A stretch of 64,000 nucleotides of DNA from Phragmitibacter sp965284365 (GTDB lineage: Bacteria > Verrucomicrobiota > Verrucomicrobiia > Verrucomicrobiales > Verrucomicrobiaceae), in assembly GCA_965284365.1 (NCBI GenBank), contig OZ260079.1, positions 6,138,001 to 6,202,000 on the forward strand, read 5' to 3'. The notes beneath the pieces are model-generated. The model was given only the letters and a program-made list of their open reading frames with translations, did no database searches and was not told where the DNA came from. A program made the position numbers and the translations under genes. The first letter of the stretch is position 1. Each line of letters begins with the position of its first letter. Positions 51,266 to 61,500 of this stretch are shown here, piece after piece.

Positions 51266-52939
51266 CTAAGCAGCCGTCGCCGACTTGGACGTGGCATCCG
51301 GCGGCGAGCCGACTGACGCTGCGACGGGCACAGGCGATTGTTGCGGCTGGTTCTCGCGTTGTTCACGCGCGGCCTTCTTGCGAATCTCCTCGGTCGGCGT
51401 GCGCTCGCTCGGTGCCTTGGGGTAATGAATGCGGCTGTGCAGCATGCTCAGCAGCGTCTTTACAAAGCTGGCTTTGATCTCGGCAAGTTCCGCCATGGTG
51501 AGGTCGCATTCATCCAGCTGATGATCCAGCAGGCGGTTGCGGACGATGTCTTCCACCAGTTGCTCCACACGATTCGGCGTGGGTTTGACCAGCGTGCGGG
51601 ACGCGCTTTCCACGGCATCCGCCAGGCTGATGATGGCCGCTTCTTTCGTCTCGGGACGTGGTCCAGGGTAGCGGAAGCCATCTTCCGTGACGTCCGGGAC
51701 ATCGTCCTCACGAGCTTTCTCCTGCTCGACCAGGCGGAGTATTTCCTTCTTCTGATCCAGGGCGCGGCGGTAGAAATAATAAACGAGCGAGTTCCCGTGA
51801 TGCTGCTCGATGACATCGATGATGCGGGTATTCAGCCCGTGCTTTAGGGCCAGGTCGATACCGTCCTTCACGTGCGCGATGAGAACGAGCGCGCTCATGC
51901 GGGCCGTGAGGTCATCATGCGGATTGTCATCCGGGTTCATGTTCTCGATGAAATACTCCGGCTTGGAGAGCTTCCCGATGTCATGAAAATAGCTGCACAC
52001 CCGGCACATGGTGGCATTCGCCCGGACAGATTCCGCAGCGGCCTCCGCCAGATTCGCCACGACCAGACTGTGGTGGTAGGTCCCCGGAGCCTCCATGCTG
52101 AGGCGTTTCATGAGCGGGTGATTGAGGTCAGCCAGTTCAAGCCAGGAAATATCTGTCGTCACCCGGAAGAGACTTTCCAAGATCGGCAATACCGCACCGG
52201 CAATCATCGCGGTCAGGATTCCGGAAATAATCGGCGCCACGAGGAAAAGTCCGGCGCGAGGCCCATCCAGAATCGTCGGCACCTGCCCAAAAGCCATCAT
52301 GAACACGGCCGCAGCTACGCCGATATAAACGCCGCTCGTGAGCAGACGGCTCCGGCGCCGCACCTTCTGGGTCACCAGCACCGAGACAAATCCGAGGCCC
52401 AGCCCCATGGAGAGGAAAGCCAGAGTTTGGGAACTCTCCACCAAAGTTGCACCCAGTAGCGTGGCATACGCGGAGGCATAGATGCCCGTCCTGCGTCCCA
52501 GCAGAATGGCCAGCAGGACTGGCGCGAACCCGTGGGGGGCGACCAACAGCGTGTAAGCCGAATTCCACTGATGATGCGCGCCGTAGCTCATGGTCAGACC
52601 GACCGCGATCAGTTGCAGGATGATGCAGGTGAAGGTCAGCAGCGCGTTCCGGCTGGTGCGCAGATTGGCTGGCATGGCCAGATTCCAGTGCACCACCGCC
52701 GTGAGGAAAATGCCCGCGACCACCGCGATATTCACATTCGCCAGCTTCTGAGGCAGCCCCTCGTCCAAGGCCCGCAGCAGGAATACGACGACAAAAAAGC
52801 TCGCTACGAAGATGCTGACGCCGACCCCGGGGTGGCAGTGCAGGACTTCGCTCAGTTCCCCCTGGGAAAGCTTGCGGCGTGTCTTTCCACAGGACATGCC
52901 TTGACGCGTAAGTCGCGCCCGTTTGATGAAGTCGAACAT
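51266..52939 (-). CDS. 7TM-HD family phosphohydrolase (PgpH-like)
   Basis: 557 residues. Seven or eight membrane helices (about 40-250) precede a cytoplasmic HD domain with EAPGTYHHSLVVANLAEAAAE, YFHDIGKLSKPEYF and the downstream DAVESASRTL. PgpH relatives hydrolyse cyclic di-AMP. The large extracellular domain of Listeria PgpH is missing, so this is a short version. A Pro/Gln/Ala-rich tail ends the chain. It lies between phoH and ybeY in a conserved order. A c-di-AMP role is inferred from the family. Confidence 0.88.
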   Translation of the reverse strand: MFDFIKRARLTRQGMSCGKTRRKLSQGELSEVLHCHPGVGVSIFVASFFVVVFLLRALDEGLPQKLANVNIAVVAGIFLTAVVHWNLAMPANLRTSRNALLTFTCIILQLIAVGLTMSYGAHHQWNSAYTLLVAPHGFAPVLLAILLGRRTGIYASAYATLLGATLVESSQTLAFLSMGLGLGFVSVLVTQKVRRRSRLLTSGVYIGVAAAVFMMAFGQVPTILDGPRAGLFLVAPIISGILTAMIAGAVLPILESLFRVTTDISWLELADLNHPLMKRLSMEAPGTYHHSLVVANLAEAAAESVRANATMCRVCSYFHDIGKLSKPEYFIENMNPDDNPHDDLTARMSALVLIAHVKDGIDLALKHGLNTRIIDVIEQHHGNSLVYYFYRRALDQKKEILRLVEQEKAREDDVPDVTEDGFRYPGPRPETKEAAIISLADAVESASRTLVKPTPNRVEQLVEDIVRNRLLDHQLDECDLTMAELAEIKASFVKTLLSMLHSRIHYPKAPSERTPTEEIRKKAAREQRENQPQQSPVPVAASVGSPPDATSKSATAA

Positions 52940-53017
52940 AGATTAGCCCTAAGCGGAGACGATTCTACCGCAATTGCGACAGATGACAAGCGCTCCGTTG
53001 CCTCATACCCTACTGAA

Positions 53018-54025
53018 TCAGTAGACTTTCGACGGTTCCTCGGGATAAGTCGGGCGTGGGGGTTGCTCGCCAGTGCCGCGATGTTTGCGGTAGGCTTCTA
53101 TGATACGCTGGACGACCGGCAGGCGGACGACATCCCCGGGTTCGAAGTGGATGAACTTCACTCCTTTCACCTCGGGAAGCACATTGATCGCCTCCGCCAG
53201 ACCGGAGCGCATGCCGCGCTTCAGATCCACCTGGGACGGGTCACCCGTTACCGCGCAGCGACTTCCCTCCCCCAGCCGGGTCAGGAACATGAGCATCTGC
53301 TCGGTGGTCGTGTTCTGTGCTTCATCCAGGATGACAAAGGCGTTCTTCAGCGTCCGGCCTCGCATGTAAGCGAGCGGCGCGATCTCGACAATGCCGCGCT
53401 CCAGCAGCTTCTCGGCTTCATCGGCCTCCAGCATCTCATAAAGCGCATCATAGAGCGGACGCAGGTAGGGAAAAATCTTCTCCTTCAGGTCGCCCGGCAG
53501 GAAGCCGAGGGCCTCCCCTGCCTCGACCGCGGGCCGGGCCAGAATGATGCGCTGCACCGTTTTCTCCCGCAGCGCATGCAGCGCCTGCGCCATGGCCAGA
53601 TAGGTCTTCCCGGTGCCGGCAGGGCCGATGCCGAAGACGACTTCATTCTCTTTCATGGCCCGGAGATAGGCCAGTTGCCCCCGGGTCTTCGCGATGACGG
53701 CAGGTTTCCGGGCGGAGCCCAGGAGCCGTATCGACATGATTTCCTCCGCTGCATTGTCCGTCCAGGGCTTGTGGGCATTGTCCACGATCATCCGGAAAAG
53801 CGCATGAGAAATTTCCCCGCCGCTGCGCCGGACTTTTTCGAGTTCAGTCATGACGTTCTGGGCCGCGGCGATGTCTTCGTCGGCGCCGTCCAGCTTCACC
53901 CAGCCTTCGCGAGTCGTAGCTTTTATGCCAAAAGCCTCCTGCAGGATGCGGAGATTGGCCAGGTCATTGCCGAGGATGCTATGCAGGAACTGCGGCGTTT
54001 CGTAGGTGAGGGTGGTCTGGGGCAC
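53018..54025 (-). CDS. phoH: PhoH family ATPase
   Basis: 335 residues. A short N-terminal KH-like domain (LRILQEAFGIKATTREGWVKLDGADEDIAAAQNVM) is followed by the PhoH P-loop core with Walker A GPAGTGKTYLAMAQAL near residue 138 and Walker B FVILDEAQNTT. RCAVTGDPSQVD is the helicase-like sensor. PhoH proteins are RNA-helicase-like ATPases connected to RNA processing, in keeping with ybeY in the same operon. The start codon is GTG at 54025. Confidence 0.93.
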   Translation of the reverse strand: MPQTTLTYETPQFLHSILGNDLANLRILQEAFGIKATTREGWVKLDGADEDIAAAQNVMTELEKVRRSGGEISHALFRMIVDNAHKPWTDNAAEEIMSIRLLGSARKPAVIAKTRGQLAYLRAMKENEVVFGIGPAGTGKTYLAMAQALHALREKTVQRIILARPAVEAGEALGFLPGDLKEKIFPYLRPLYDALYEMLEADEAEKLLERGIVEIAPLAYMRGRTLKNAFVILDEAQNTTTEQMLMFLTRLGEGSRCAVTGDPSQVDLKRGMRSGLAEAINVLPEVKGVKFIHFEPGDVVRLPVVQRIIEAYRKHRGTGEQPPRPTYPEEPSKVY

Positions 54026-54364
54026 GGGAAGGTAAGTAAAGAGTTCGTAAATCTAGTTCAGGATGGGACGGCGCGTTGCCGCAGGCAGAGGCTGGAAAAA
54101 ACGCTCACAAGAGCCTCCGGGCGTCAAATGACACGGGGACAATCCAGCAGGGCCGAGTAAGGAGACTTCACTCCCGCCCAAATGCGAGTTGGGTCGAAAG
54201 CCGCGCGATGCTTGCTGGGTGTTGAAATCTGCCACGTTGTTCCTTCGACCAGCAAAGTCGATAGCATCACATGACATGACGAGCTTTGGTCATGCGCCTT
54301 TGTTGGTCATGTATCGGATACGTGTGGCATCCCACCATCACGCGCGACATTTTTTGGAAATCGA
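54026..54364. other. Intergenic region upstream of phoH
   Basis: About 340 bases containing the presumed phoH-operon promoter. I looked for a structured RNA and see only partial inverted repeats, such as GAGGCT...AGCCTC near 54088-54118. No RNA family is recognised, and no convincing gene is present. Confidence 0.4.
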
Positions 54365-54805
54365 TCAACGATACCCGTAAGCCAGAGCCCAGGTCACCCC
54401 GCGCTCCTTCTTGCTGGTGACGCTGAAGACCACCATGTACGTGCCGGTGCGCGGAGGATTCACCCTTACCGTGCAGGAGTACTTCGCGACCTTCCGCTCC
54501 ATGTGTACCGCCTGCCCTTTTTCATCGTAAACGGCGACTTCCAGCGTGCAGCCTTCATTCGCGGTGCCGAGCCAGAAGACGTAGTCGTTGCCTTTGAAGA
54601 GCTGATGACGAATGGCCAGCTTCTGCGCTGACTCCACCTCACCGTTCCAGTAGTCTTCCCGGACGGTGTAGCCGTCATTCACATAGGTGGAGGCGGCCTC
54701 CATGGCGCGGTCGTGAGCCTCATCCACCGTGGCAAAGGCGGATGAAAAGCTCAGGGCCAGCAAGAGGATGCCTGTGAGCACCCTTTGATGGAATTTGTGT
54801 CTCAT
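54365..54805 (-). CDS. Exported small beta-domain protein
   Basis: About 146 residues from the Met at 54805 (MRHKFHQRVLTGILLLALSFSSAFA), which gives a clear signal peptide. The mature part looks like a small beta-sandwich of the pre-peptidase type (NDYVFWLGTANEGCTLEVAVYDEKGQAVHMERKV...TGTYMVVFSVTSKKERGVTWALAYGYR). No family is certain. It lies 32 bases after the exported orphan at 54838 on the same strand, so it probably shares an operon with it. Confidence 0.65.
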   Translation of the reverse strand: MRHKFHQRVLTGILLLALSFSSAFATVDEAHDRAMEAASTYVNDGYTVREDYWNGEVESAQKLAIRHQLFKGNDYVFWLGTANEGCTLEVAVYDEKGQAVHMERKVAKYSCTVRVNPPRTGTYMVVFSVTSKKERGVTWALAYGYR

Positions 54806-54837
54806 GACGGACGAATGGATTTTCAAAAGAGATGGGC

Positions 54838-55674
54838 CTACTTCTTGGTCTTTAGGATCAGCACCAGGAGTTCTTCGCAAGTGTCGCGGATGTCCTTCAC
54901 ATGCTGCGGAGAGAATTTGCCGTTCGCGTCATCCATCTCTTTTTGAATGGAGTTCAAGCCTTTGGAAATGGCGGAGACAAGACGGTTGTTTTTAGTATCG
55001 GAGGACATGCCCTCGACGGACTTGCTAAAGTGGTTCACCAGCATGGGTTGATTCAGCAGTTCCGCACGGTCATCGGAGAAGTTTTTGCCCACCACCGAGG
55101 TGACGGAAGCGGTACCACGCAGCCAGCCACCGAGGCTGACGCATTGCGCCAGATCATTGTCCTGCATGCGTTGCATCTCGGAGCGCACCGTGGCCTGGGT
55201 CTGGTCGAACTCCTTGCGGACGCCCTTCCAGTCATTTTTCTGCACGGAATCCAGGATACTCTGCGCGTGAGGACGCACTGCCTTGGTTAGACCAAGACGG
55301 GCGGCGAGATTGATGACTTCGCGGCCGATGTCTTCCACCGCCTGCTTGTCCTGGGCCTGCACGGCCACAAAACCTTCCGCCACCACGGTGCCGAAGACCA
55401 GGGAGATCTCCATGCGATTCGAGGTGTCCGGGCTGTTGAGCGGGCGCACCTCATCGCGCCAGTTCGGATCTCCCAACTTGTCCAGGACGGAAAAGATTTC
55501 ACTGGGCACAGGGACGACGACGTCCTCTACGACATAGCCGGGGAAAGCGCCCTGCTCGAATTTCACCACACCGGCGCTGCCACCCTGCGCCAGGGCCATG
55601 CTTACGGTGCAGCATGTCATCAAAAGGCCGCAGCCCACGCGCGGCATCCACAGGAAAGGGTTCGAAATCTTCAT
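54838..55674 (-). CDS. Exported orphan protein, paralogue of the product of 14390-15424
   Basis: About 278 residues from the Met at 55674 (MKISNPFLWMPRVGCGLLMTCCTVSMALAQG), which gives a signal peptide; the longer open frame upstream overlaps the divergent amidase gene. The mature domain is all helical and aligns by eye over about 150 residues with the protein downstream of glmS, including the blocks R-x-x-x-x-F-G/T-x-x-A-E and D-L-A-x-x-V-x-L-G-x-W. No family name is known to me. It is followed by the small beta-domain gene. It is probably periplasmic. Confidence 0.7.
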   Translation of the reverse strand: MKISNPFLWMPRVGCGLLMTCCTVSMALAQGGSAGVVKFEQGAFPGYVVEDVVVPVPSEIFSVLDKLGDPNWRDEVRPLNSPDTSNRMEISLVFGTVVAEGFVAVQAQDKQAVEDIGREVINLAARLGLTKAVRPHAQSILDSVQKNDWKGVRKEFDQTQATVRSEMQRMQDNDLAQCVSLGGWLRGTASVTSVVGKNFSDDRAELLNQPMLVNHFSKSVEGMSSDTKNNRLVSAISKGLNSIQKEMDDANGKFSPQHVKDIRDTCEELLVLILKTKK

Positions 55675-55822
55675 GATATAAATCACAGCCGCCAGAGAAT
55701 TCGCGGTCTGTGCTCCAAAAAAGCGTAGAAAACGTGCCTGCGCAACCCTTTTACCGGAAGGGATCATGTGACGGAAAATTCCTGCTTTATCTGGCGGGAA
55801 CAATGCGTAACTGCCATTGAAC

Positions 55823-56617
55823 ATGAACATCATCCTCGTCCAGCTCGATATTGCCTGGGAGGACAAGGCCGCAAACCTGTCCACCGTAAGGCAATGGGTG
55901 GCCGACGCGAAACCGGAGAAAGACTCGCTCATCGTGCTGCCGGAGATGTTTAGCACAGGCTTCAGCATGAACGTAAAGGCGACGGCGCAAAACGAAGCGC
56001 GGGAGGAGGAAGCCTTCATGTCCCAGATGGCAAAGCAATACGAATCCACCGTGCTGGGTGGAGTGGTTTCCCCCGTGGATGACGGCCAGGCGCGCAATGA
56101 AGCCGTGGCTTTTGGGCCGCAAGGACAACTGCTTGCCCGCTACGCGAAGATCCAACTCTTCAGTTCTGCAGACGAGGCGAACACCTATACAGCGGGGTCG
56201 GAGATCGTAAATTTCCCGTGGTGCGGCTTCGATGTCACGCCCTTCATCTGTTATGACCTGCGCTTCCCCGAGCACTTCCGGGAGGCCGTGCGGCGTGGCA
56301 CGCAGGTGTTCGTCGTCATTGCGTGCTGGCCTGCCAAACGGCATCTCCATTGGTTCACGCTGGTGCAGGCCCGGGCGATTGAGAACCAGGCGTTTGTTAT
56401 CGCGGTGAACCGCTGCGGCAGCGACCCGCAATTCCTCTACAATGGAGGCAGCATGATCGTGAGCCCAAAGGGTCACCTCGTCGCCGAAGCCGGCAATAAA
56501 CCCGGCATCGTAAAAGCCCAGATCCAGCCTGAGGAAGTCATCGAATGGCGTAAACAGTTTCCTGCGCTGAAGGACATGCGGCCGGTGATTCATGACCCGA
56601 GTCCCGAGGATTCTTGA
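55823..56617 (+). CDS. Nitrilase-superfamily amidase (YafV/omega-amidase type)
   Basis: About 264 residues from the ATG at 55823. The catalytic triad is visible: Glu in LIVLPEMFSTGF, Lys in YAKIQLFSSADE and Cys in FICYDLRFPEHFR. The Met-Phe-Ser-Thr-Gly-Phe block and the Phe-rich entry are typical of omega-amidases, which hydrolyse alpha-ketoglutaramate or alpha-ketosuccinamate in methionine salvage and glutamine transamination. It is cytoplasmic. Substrate assignment is by family only. It is divergent from the exported orphan gene. Confidence 0.9.
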   Translation: MNIILVQLDIAWEDKAANLSTVRQWVADAKPEKDSLIVLPEMFSTGFSMNVKATAQNEAREEEAFMSQMAKQYESTVLGGVVSPVDDGQARNEAVAFGPQGQLLARYAKIQLFSSADEANTYTAGSEIVNFPWCGFDVTPFICYDLRFPEHFREAVRRGTQVFVVIACWPAKRHLHWFTLVQARAIENQAFVIAVNRCGSDPQFLYNGGSMIVSPKGHLVAEAGNKPGIVKAQIQPEEVIEWRKQFPALKDMRPVIHDPSPEDS

Positions 56618-56651
56618 GAGGTTGCCTCAATTTTCACGTACAGAGGAACCC

Positions 56652-57656
56652 ATGAAGTTTCCCCTGCCCCGCCCTCACTCTTTCCTGCAAACCGCCGTTC
56701 TGTCTGCTGTCTTCGGACTCGCGCTGGGCTCAGCAAGCTATGGTGAGACGCCGAACCTTAGCGCCATGCGCAAAAAGGTGGAGGAGAACCTCGCCAAAGC
56801 GCCCATCGAATCTCACTTCGACCAAAACTACGCGGGCAATTCCAATCCCAAACAGGCGGTGGATCTCTTCCTGCCTAAAGTGCGCAAGTCTACCGCGCCC
56901 CTACCGGTGATCTGTTTCATTCATGGCGGCGGATGGATGGCGGGCGACCGCATCTCATCGGCTGGGACGACCGCCCTTGCCACCATGAGCGGTGAATACG
57001 CGGGTGTAAGCATCGGCTATCGACTTAGCCAGGAAGCCAAGTGGCCTGCCCAGATTTACGATTGCAAGGCCGCCATCCGCTGGATCCGCGCCCACGCGAA
57101 GGAATACAACCTCGACCCGGATAAGATCGGCGTCTGGGGCGCCTCCGCGGGTGGACATCTCGTCTCCTTGTTAGGCACCACCAATGGCGTGGAGGAACTG
57201 GAAGGCGACGTCGGACCGAACCTCACGCAGAGCAGCAACGTCACCTGCGTGGTGAACTTCTGTGGCCCCTCGGACTTTCTCCTTCCTCTCATGACGGCCA
57301 ATGGCAAACCCGTGCTGGAAGACGAGGCCGTCATCGGCCTGCTCGGCGGCAACAGTGAGCAAAAGAAAGAGCTGGCCAAGGAGGCCTCGCCCGTGACCTA
57401 CATCACGTCCGATGACGTCCCCTTCCTCACCGCCCATGGCACGAAGGATAAGCGTGTGGACTTCGTCCATGCGGTGGAACTGGACAAGAAGCTGCAAGCC
57501 GCCGGTGTCCCCAGCCTGCTTTACACCATCAAAGACGGTGGTCACGGCTTCAAGAGCGACGAACTCAACAAACGCATCATCGCCTTCTTCAACAAAAATT
57601 TGCGCGGCATGCCCGCCGATTTGAAGTCAGAAGAACTTGCCGCCGGGAAGTGGTGA
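56652..57656 (+). CDS. Exported alpha/beta hydrolase (esterase/lipase family)
   Basis: About 334 residues from the ATG at 56652, giving a signal peptide (about 1-27). The hydrolase blocks are the oxyanion HGGGW, the nucleophile GASAGG, the acid near GTKDKRVDFVHA and the His in GGHGFKS. This matches the BD-FAE/hormone-sensitive-lipase-like esterases, often active on acetylated or feruloylated carbohydrates. AGAGGA-like bases precede the start. It starts 34 bases after the amidase gene, so read-through is possible. Confidence 0.9.
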   Translation: MKFPLPRPHSFLQTAVLSAVFGLALGSASYGETPNLSAMRKKVEENLAKAPIESHFDQNYAGNSNPKQAVDLFLPKVRKSTAPLPVICFIHGGGWMAGDRISSAGTTALATMSGEYAGVSIGYRLSQEAKWPAQIYDCKAAIRWIRAHAKEYNLDPDKIGVWGASAGGHLVSLLGTTNGVEELEGDVGPNLTQSSNVTCVVNFCGPSDFLLPLMTANGKPVLEDEAVIGLLGGNSEQKKELAKEASPVTYITSDDVPFLTAHGTKDKRVDFVHAVELDKKLQAAGVPSLLYTIKDGGHGFKSDELNKRIIAFFNKNLRGMPADLKSEELAAGKW

Positions 57657-57935
57657 CTTTCGTTCGAGGCATCACCAGCAAGCCCCTGGCCTGTTTAGCT
57701 AACCAGGTGTCTCTTGTGAGTGAACTTGCTGGTCAGGGGAAGGATATTCAGATCGGCAGGTTCGTTCTAGGATTTTTCCTTATGCGGGCTTGACGCGAAA
57801 GCGTTTTTTCTTCATTCTGTCGCCGCGTCAATTTTATCTTTGATGAAAGTATCGCGGTAGGAGAAGCCAAGGATTACCTGCAGCACGGCGTGTGTGTGAG
57901 TTTCCGATTTTCCAAACCTGTGCTCCCCCCGCACC
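57657..57935. other. Intergenic region with inverted repeats, possible terminator
   Basis: 280 bases without a gene. An 8-base perfect inverted repeat, TTGACGCG near 57790 and CGCGTCAA near 57825, is followed by T-rich sequence, and CCAGCAAG/CTTGCTGG pairs lie near 57672 and 57726. Either could serve as a terminator for the esterase gene. The upstream part of the next operon's promoter must also lie here. Confidence 0.4.
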
Positions 57936-58532
57936 ATGCCTATCTCACGCTCACTTACTCGGCGATTTTCCATATTAGCCACACTGCTCATCCACCTGAT
58001 TTCGATCAGTGTTTGCTTCGCGGTGAGCCCGATTCCACCCGACGTCCTGGAACTGGTCACCTCAACTCCCGATGCTGCTGGCGATGTGGAAGTCGAAGCC
58101 GTGGTCAAGAATGCCATTGAAGCCTCAGTTGAACTGCAGATCACGGAAGTCGATGCCGCTAAAAAATCCACGCAGCGTCTCAACAAAGCATTGCAGCTAA
58201 AGAGGAGCCTGGGAGCGAAGCGGGAGAAGGTCGCCGTTAAAAGCGGTGATGGCAAACACCGCACGATCAAAGCGCGGCTCACCGTGCTAAATGCGGACAA
58301 TACCGTTCAACTCGTGGTCGACAAAGCGGTGGAGGTCAACAAACCGGTGGTGCGTATTGCCAAAGACGATGAGCGCGTGGCCGTCATCCTCAACTCCCCG
58401 GACGGGACAAAGATCGTGGAACGCATGAGCCGTAAGGAAGCACGGCAGCGCGGGCTCAAGGCGGTGGAGGACACCGCGACGCCGTCATCCACAACCTCAC
58501 AACCGCAAGGAGCCGGAGGTGCTCAACGGTGA
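57936..58532 (+). CDS. Exported small protein overlapping the metalloprotease-like gene
   Basis: 198 residues with a signal peptide (about 1-29, ending CFAVSP). The mature part is a beta-rich, charged domain (DVEVEAVVKNAIEASVELQITEVDAAKKSTQRLNKALQLKRSLGAKREKVAVKSGDGKHRTIKARLTVLN) with a Ser/Thr/Gln tail. It overlaps the start of the next gene by four bases (GTGA at 58529-58532), so the two are translationally coupled. A chaperone or inhibitor of the downstream peptidase-like protein is possible but unproven. No family is recognised. Confidence 0.65.
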   Translation: MPISRSLTRRFSILATLLIHLISISVCFAVSPIPPDVLELVTSTPDAAGDVEVEAVVKNAIEASVELQITEVDAAKKSTQRLNKALQLKRSLGAKREKVAVKSGDGKHRTIKARLTVLNADNTVQLVVDKAVEVNKPVVRIAKDDERVAVILNSPDGTKIVERMSRKEARQRGLKAVEDTATPSSTTSQPQGAGGAQR

Positions 58533-61500
58533 TCGCGCGGCTGTCCCTTATCATTCTCTCCTTTCTGCTCACGCTCGGATCCGCGCGTGCCGATTGGGTG
58601 GCTACCGGCCGCTTCACCTATGGTGACCGGCTTTATGACGCGAGCGGCTTCACTTCGACGGGCCTCGCACGCTCCGTGCGGGAGGCCGACGTGCAGGTGT
58701 ATGACCTGACCACGCTACAGGTCCTCGGCACAGGCTCGACCAGCAGTACCGGCAATTTCTCCATCACCGTCACCGATGCCATACAGCGCAATGTCGGCGT
58801 TCGTGTCCTTGCCAGCAATACCAACATCGCGAGCCTGAACTTCAGTGTCGTGGACGACCGCAATAGCAACGCCGTTTACTCCTATCACGCGGCAGCGACT
58901 GACGTCACCAATCACCAGCCGGATACCGATGTGAATTTCGGAACCATGAGCATGCCCATGTCCGTCGGCACCATCGCCACCACAGACTGGTCCTCACAGG
59001 TCTTCAACATGTATGACATGCTCGTGCTGGCCGCAGACTGGGTCGCCACACTGGAACCCACCCGCCCCACCACGTTCCTCACGATTCGCTGGAACCCAAA
59101 CAACGGCATGGGCTCAGCCTACTACTCGAGCGGCCCCTATATCCAAATAGCAGATCAGGATGGTTACAATGATCCGGTGATCCTCCATGAGATCGGTCAC
59201 TTCATTGAACACCAATATGGCATGTCGCGGAACACGGGAGGCACCCACTATTTCGAGGACGATGATCAGGACCCCCGGCTTTCCTTCAGCGAGGGGTTCG
59301 CCTCCTATGTCGCGAGCGCCGTTATCAAATTTGGCGGCAGGCCCCGGCCGGACATTTTCCAGGACCGCGCCAGTTTCGATGTGAACAACAGCGGCTTCAC
59401 TTATCTCAACGAAGGCGCCGTCGTGGGCGGCAGCACCAATGAACTGGCCGTCACGGCGGCACTTTATGATTTGATCGATGATGCCTCCACCTCCGATGCT
59501 TCAGTCGGCACGGACGACGATTCCCTGTCAGGTCTGGAAAGTTCCATTTGGGCCGTGCTGAAGCAATTTCGGGTAGCCTCCACACCCTTCACCCAGATGG
59601 AAGACTTCTGGGATACCTGGTTCTCTCTGTCACTGGGCAATGCGTCCGGACTGACAGCCATCTTTGCGGCTCACAGCATGCACTATTCGCCGGATGCGCA
59701 GGAGCCCAATGACTCTACTGCCAGCAGCACAGCGCTGACGGTAAATGGGAGTTACCAGCAGAATACCTTTTACCGCAGCGGTGCCGCGGCGGGAGGCGAC
59801 GAGGATTGGTTTAGGTTCACAGCCGTAGCTGGGACTTATTATTACATCGAGGTAAATGGCGCCGGCGATACCATCTTTGGACGACCCGATCCAGAGATGT
59901 GGTTGCTCGATGGAGACCTTACGCAGATGCTGGCTTACAATGACGATCCATATGACTCCGTACTGAATACAAATCAATCAGACACGGCCCAGGACATGCT
60001 AGAAACTGTTCCCACCATTGGCTGGAGAGCACCGGCTGCAGGCACGTATTATGTCTATCTCCGCCACGCTTCGTATGAACGGAATCTCGGTGGACGCTAT
60101 GGCACCTACCAGGTTCGCGTGAGGAGCGCCGCCGCCCCTGGAGCACCCACCATTTCAGCCGTGGCAGAGCAGCAGATGCTCCCAGGGCAGACTTATCAAA
60201 CGCTGGTCACCGGTACAAATTTTTCCAGGGGCGCGGTGGTCTCGACCAACCTGGCTGGAGCGACCGTCAGCACACCAGTTTGGCTTTCGACCACCGCGCT
60301 CATGGTCAACATCACGCCCCCCATTGGTGCGGCGGATGGTTCATACTCTTTGACTGTCCATAATTACACTAGTGGCTTGTCTACCTTGACTCCTGCCTAT
60401 GCCGTCAGTTCCACGGCACAGCCGCCTATCGTTATCAGCGAGCTCAATCTCAGCGCCGGTTTTGTGGAGATCCGGAATCTGGGCACGGTCAGCGCCACTC
60501 TGACCGGCTGGATCATCAGTTGTCAGCAGCCCAGTTCCACCAACGGCACTTTCACCTTTCCCACCTTCACCCTGCCTGCGAACACAACCGTCATGGTGCG
60601 CGAGACCTCCGGCACGGATACGGCCGCCGTGCTTTATGACCGGGACAATACCGTGAGCTGGAGTTGGTTCGACGGGAGTGCGGGAGACATCAGCCTGCGC
60701 GATGCCGGTGAACGCAACGTGGACTATATTCGCATCGTAAGCTCTCCCGTCTCTAGCACCTCCGATCCTCAAGGCACGGGGGGACGGTGGCTAGGACCCA
60801 ACATGCAATCTCCAACAGGTGGCGCCGTGCTCGCCCGCTCGGAAACTACGGCCGTCTACCGCACACCTTACGGACTCTCCTGGGCCGCCCCCACCATGCC
60901 CCTGTCCACAACCGGACGCGACAACGCGGTAGATGCTTATGAAGGAAATGATACGGCGCGCCGCTGTGGTTTGTTCCCTTCCCTTCTTTACCTGCCGAAC
61001 CTGAAAATCAGCTCCCGCCCCAGCGGCACTTTTGACTCCGATTGGTTTGGCTTCATGCTGAAACCGGGCGACCCGCTATTTGTTACCGCAGCTTTCACCC
61101 ACTCGTCGGGAAATCTAGACATGGAGATCTATGCTCCGGGCGAGGAAACCACCCCGCTCATGGTTTCCAACGGCACCACCAACAGCGAGACGATCCAGGT
61201 CACAAGTTCGCAATCCTCGACCGTCGGCGGCGGCATCTACCGGGTGCGCGTTTACGGTGTGGGCAGCGCTGTGAACACCTACACGCTTACGGGAGGATCG
61301 GCGGTATCTCTGGCCGTCACGGATTCGTCTGCCATCGAAGGCACTGTGCCAGACAAGGCTACTTTCACGGTCACCCGCATCGGACCCACCGATGAGGCTC
61401 TCACCGTGAACCTAGCCCTCACCGGGACCGCGCAGGAAGGAGCCGACTACCAAGCAGTCGGCACGACGGTGACCATTCCGGCGGGATCTGCCAGTACGCT

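Noticed and set aside
54040..54300. Possible structured RNA upstream of phoH
   Set aside because: Partial inverted repeats only; no riboswitch, tmRNA, SRP or RNase P signature could be matched.
57793..57810. Terminator ACGC-GAAA-GCGT followed by T6
   Set aside because: The stem is only four pairs; reported only as part of the intergenic note.
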